A stretch of 35,517 bases of DNA from Desulfurellales bacterium (GTDB lineage: Bacteria > Campylobacterota_A > Desulfurellia > Desulfurellales > Hippeaceae): contig JALWEJ010000055.1 in assembly GCA_027014115.1 (NCBI GenBank), forward strand, positions 1 to 35,517. The letters run 5' to 3'. Of this stretch, positions 33,886-35,517 are shown piece by piece. The position numbers were made by a program, and so were the translations under genes. Numbering within the stretch: position 1 is the first letter of the stretch; every line of letters begins with the position of its first letter. Below the pieces are notes generated by a model. That model saw only the letters and a list, made by a program, of their open reading frames with translations, did not search any database and was not told the origin of the DNA.

Positions 33886-34617
33886 TTAGTGTATTTTTTT
33901 TGTATACTCACTATGAGGATATCTGTTTTTCAGCTCTTTAAAAAACTCTTCAGCCTCTTTCTTTTTGCCCAACTTAAGGTATACGCTGCCCATCATAAAA
34001 AGCATCTCATCATTGAAATTCACATCCCTAAAGTGTCTGTACATATAATCCAATCTGTTTTTTGCAGCCTTAAAATGGTCTAAGTTTTCATAAAACTTTG
34101 CAACAAACAGCTCATGTTTATATACCTCTTGCGCACTGATTGATAGATAGGTATAAATCTTTTGTGTGTAGGGACTGTTTGGGTATTCATGTAAGAAGTT
34201 TAAAAAATGTTTTATAGCCTGTTTTGCAGGTGTAGCATCAAGTTTGTAACCGTTTCTTGATTTGTAATAACTCATCGCAATCATATATTTTGCATACATA
34301 ACATCACTGTCTGTCGGATACAGCTTTATAAATTTTGAGTAGTAATCCCTTGCAAGTATGTATTCACCCTTCGCAAAATATACATCACCCAAAGCAAGAT
34401 AAGCTCTCTTTGAATATACACTGCCTGGGTGCTGCTCATTTACCATTTCAAGAGAATGTTTCGCCTCATCGTAGTCGTGATTGACATACTCCTGAATTCC
34501 TTCATTATACCACTCATAGGCAGTTTTTTCTTCTTCTGTAGGCACAATCTTTTTATGGCTCGAACATCCCGAAAGCAACAAACCACTAAATACAAAAATC
34601 ATAAGTACTTTTTTCAC
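33886..34617 (-). CDS. bamD: outer membrane assembly lipoprotein BamD
   Basis: BamD (243 residues) is an outer-membrane lipoprotein with TPR repeats that works with BamA. The signal VKKVLMIFVFSGLLLSGC ends in a lipobox LSGC with the lipidated Cys at 18. TPR motifs follow (AYEWYNEGIQEYVNHDYDEA, AYLALGDVYFAKGEYILA, MLFMMGSVYLKLGKK). The frame extends to a TTG at 34641, but that would place GAGGAG inside the coding region; the GTG at 34617 lies 9 bases after it and starts a canonical lipoprotein signal. Confidence 0.93.
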   Translation of the reverse strand: MKKVLMIFVFSGLLLSGCSSHKKIVPTEEEKTAYEWYNEGIQEYVNHDYDEAKHSLEMVNEQHPGSVYSKRAYLALGDVYFAKGEYILARDYYSKFIKLYPTDSDVMYAKYMIAMSYYKSRNGYKLDATPAKQAIKHFLNFLHEYPNSPYTQKIYTYLSISAQEVYKHELFVAKFYENLDHFKAAKNRLDYMYRHFRDVNFNDEMLFMMGSVYLKLGKKKEAEEFFKELKNRYPHSEYTKKIH

Positions 34618-34648
34618 TTGTTTAATCTCCTCAAACAACAAAGAAGTT

Positions 34649-34777
34649 TTAACAGCCCGGGTTTATTCCGCTTGGGTCATCCATCCAATCGTCGTCATCT
34701 TCCCAGGTCTTTTCAGACAAGTCCTTACCGGCTTCGAGTTCTTCTTCTTTTGTTGTTTTGTCTTTGTCATCAGACAT
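34649..34777 (-). CDS. 42-residue acidic protein of unknown function
   Basis: A 42-residue frame begins MSDDKDKTTKEEELEAGKD, carries TWEDDDDWMDDP, and ends SGINPGC. It fills the gap between the DUF721 gene and bamD. Its ATG overlaps the DUF721 stop (TAATG), the pattern of translational coupling, and a GAGGTG ribosome site lies 5 bases upstream. It is strongly acidic with two Trp in the acidic core and a terminal Cys. I know no family for it; the regular start context makes a real gene likely. Confidence 0.65.
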   Translation of the reverse strand: MSDDKDKTTKEEELEAGKDLSEKTWEDDDDWMDDPSGINPGC

Positions 34778-35070
34778 TAGAACACCTCTTTAAATCTTAT
34801 GCGCTTAACAAAACTACCACCGAGAATATTGTTGATTTTTATTATAATATCTTTTTCCATAAAAGACAACTCTTGAACCCATACAGAAGACGGAACAAGA
34901 AGCGTTAATGAGCCCTCTCTCAAACCGGCAACTTTAATATTTTCCGCAAACCCTTTGTCAAATATCTCAAACAAAGCAGATCTTATCTTCCATAAATCAA
35001 CAACTCTTTCAAGACCAACATCTGATAATGCAGCATCTAAAATATCGGCAACTTCTTTAACGTTATCCAT
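34777..35070 (-). CDS. DUF721 (DciA-like) protein
   Basis: This 97-residue protein matches the DUF721 pattern (Pfam PF05258): VADILDAALSDVGLERVVDLWKIRSALFEIFDKGFAENIKVAGLREGSLTLLVPSSVWVQELSFMEKDI in the usual order of a helix followed by a KH-like beta-alpha fold. DciA proteins load the replicative helicase DnaB in most bacteria lacking DnaC, so a replication role is likely. The ATG is only 3 bases after the tRNA-Arg 3' end, so the mRNA must be released by tRNA processing or translated from a very short leader. Confidence 0.8.
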   Translation of the reverse strand: MDNVKEVADILDAALSDVGLERVVDLWKIRSALFEIFDKGFAENIKVAGLREGSLTLLVPSSVWVQELSFMEKDIIIKINNILGGSFVKRIRFKEVF

Positions 35071-35073
35071 TTA

Positions 35074-35151
35074 TGGCGTACCCGGGGGGATTTGAACCCC
35101 CAACCTTAAGATCCGGAGTCTTATGCTCTATCCAGTTTGAGCTACGGGCAC
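35074..35151 (-). tRNA. tRNA-Arg (anticodon CCG)
   Basis: A complete 78-base cloverleaf on the minus strand: acceptor GTGCCCG/CGGGTAC (one G-U), D arm GCTC/GAGC, anticodon stem TAAGA/TCTTA with loop CTCCGGA and anticodon CCG, variable AGGTT, T arm GGGGG/CCCCC with loop TTCAAAT, discriminator G and encoded CCA. It decodes the arginine codon CGG. Its first 24 bases are also the end of the upstream protein gene. Confidence 0.97.
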
Positions 35152-35400
35152 ATCGTTCTTAATCATTACAGTCCATTCATTCCTACCCTTTTTAAGAACG
35201 CTATCCACCGCAGCCTTTTTGGTAACTACAGCTTTTGCTATTTCTGCAATATAAGAGTAGTCATTTATAGTAAGCAGTATATAGTTACCCTTATTTACAT
35301 TATCAAGCCCCAAAAGAGACCTATCCACAACATCTTTAACAGGCAAATCCCTTAAGTCAAGCTCTTCATCAACAACAAAGGAATCAGCCGTATCTGACAT
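35128..35400 (-). CDS. small TusA/DUF2249-like protein
   Basis: This 90-residue protein has the shape of TusA or DUF2249 domains: LDLRDLPVKDVVDRSLLGLDNVNKGNYILLTINDYSYIAEIAKAV ... NEWTVMIKN. The TusA Cys of the CPxP motif is replaced (LPVKD), so it cannot carry a persulfide in the usual way, and DUF2249 fits better. The fold would end near MIKND; the last 7 residues (VPVAQTG) and the stop are read from the 5' part of tRNA-Arg, a 24-base overlap. It is the first gene after rpmE. Confidence 0.6.
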   Translation of the reverse strand: MSDTADSFVVDEELDLRDLPVKDVVDRSLLGLDNVNKGNYILLTINDYSYIAEIAKAVVTKKAAVDSVLKKGRNEWTVMIKNDVPVAQTG

Positions 35401-35418
35401 ATATGTTATACCTAAAAT

Positions 35419-35517
35419 TTATTGGTCTTTTTTTAGATATTTTTTGTACTTCTTTGTAAACTTCTCAACCCTACCCGTTTCATCCATCATTTTCTGTTTT
35501 CCTGTAAAGAACGGATG
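35419..35517 (-). CDS. rpmE: 50S ribosomal protein L31 (3' part)
   Basis: The last 32 residues of L31 run to the window edge: HPFFTGKQKMMDETGRVEKF followed by a Lys-rich tail ending KDQ. HPFxTGKQK and GRVEKFxKKY are the conserved end of the family. The N-terminal part, including any zinc-binding Cys, is outside the window. Confidence 0.93.
   Translation of the reverse strand, partial: HPFFTGKQKMMDETGRVEKFTKKYKKYLKKDQ

Noticed and set aside
34618-34641. TTG start for bamD
   Set aside because: It would put the ribosome site inside the gene and add residues before a textbook lipoprotein signal; the GTG at 34617 fits better.
1-35517. CRISPR array, prophage or insertion sequence
   Set aside because: No regularly spaced repeats, no transposase or integrase, and no phage structural genes were seen on either strand.

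Overview
The window reads as an AT-rich chromosome segment from a Gram-negative (lipid A-making) bacterium. An anaerobic lifestyle is suggested by a ferredoxin-dependent 2-oxoacid oxidoreductase (korDABC) next to a monomeric NADP isocitrate dehydrogenase. A DUF374 acyltransferase of the LpxJ kind in the lipid A cluster, together with these genes, fits a relative of the Desulfurellales/Campylobacterota (for example Hippea or Desulfurella). That placement is an inference from gene content, not a database result.

Layout. 1-138: two perfect hairpins and a doubtful open frame. 130-6499 (minus): a complete, tightly overlapping tryptophan operon trpE-G-D-C-F-B-A. It is preceded by a leader peptide with three tandem Trp codons and two intrinsic terminators whose four arms can pair in alternative ways, a double-stage attenuator. 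6509-7460 (plus): a divergent three-gene operon of a DUF134 DNA-binding protein, a NifX-like protein and a zinc-ribbon protein with a Gly/Arg/Met tail. An inverted repeat resembling an ArsR/SmtB operator overlaps its promoter. 7584-10726 (minus): a complete DpnII-type (GATC) restriction-modification operon carrying one extra, unrecognised gene. 10790-12379: a decayed stretch with a SpoIIAA-like pseudogene (four in-frame stops) and a frameshifted thiM. 12387-14375 (minus): comF, a dksA/traR-type regulator and speE. 14398-19755 (minus): icd-korDABC, ending in a strong terminator. 19872-35517 (minus): one nearly gapless run of envelope and proteostasis genes: rpmE (partial), a small TusA/DUF2249-like gene, tRNA-Arg(CCG), a DUF721/DciA-like gene, a 42-residue acidic ORF, bamD, hsp20, lon, lolC/E, lolD, bamA, skp, lpxD, fabZ, lpxA, lpxB, lpxJ-like, lpxK, msbA.

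How they work together. The trp operon makes tryptophan from chorismate and appears to sense charged tRNA-Trp through its leader. Icd and Kor act on consecutive steps around 2-oxoglutarate. The long operon combines lipid A synthesis and export (LpxA/D/B/K, LpxJ-like, MsbA), outer-membrane protein assembly (BamA, BamD, Skp), lipoprotein release (LolD and one LolC/E) and protein quality control (Lon, Hsp20). The region between 7.5 and 12.4 kb looks like a zone of turnover: a defence cassette beside two broken genes.

The most notable observations are the cascading trp attenuator, the extra gene inside the DpnII-type operon, the protein gene that ends inside a tRNA gene, the 42-residue acidic ORF, and the pseudogene with nonsense changes but no frameshift.
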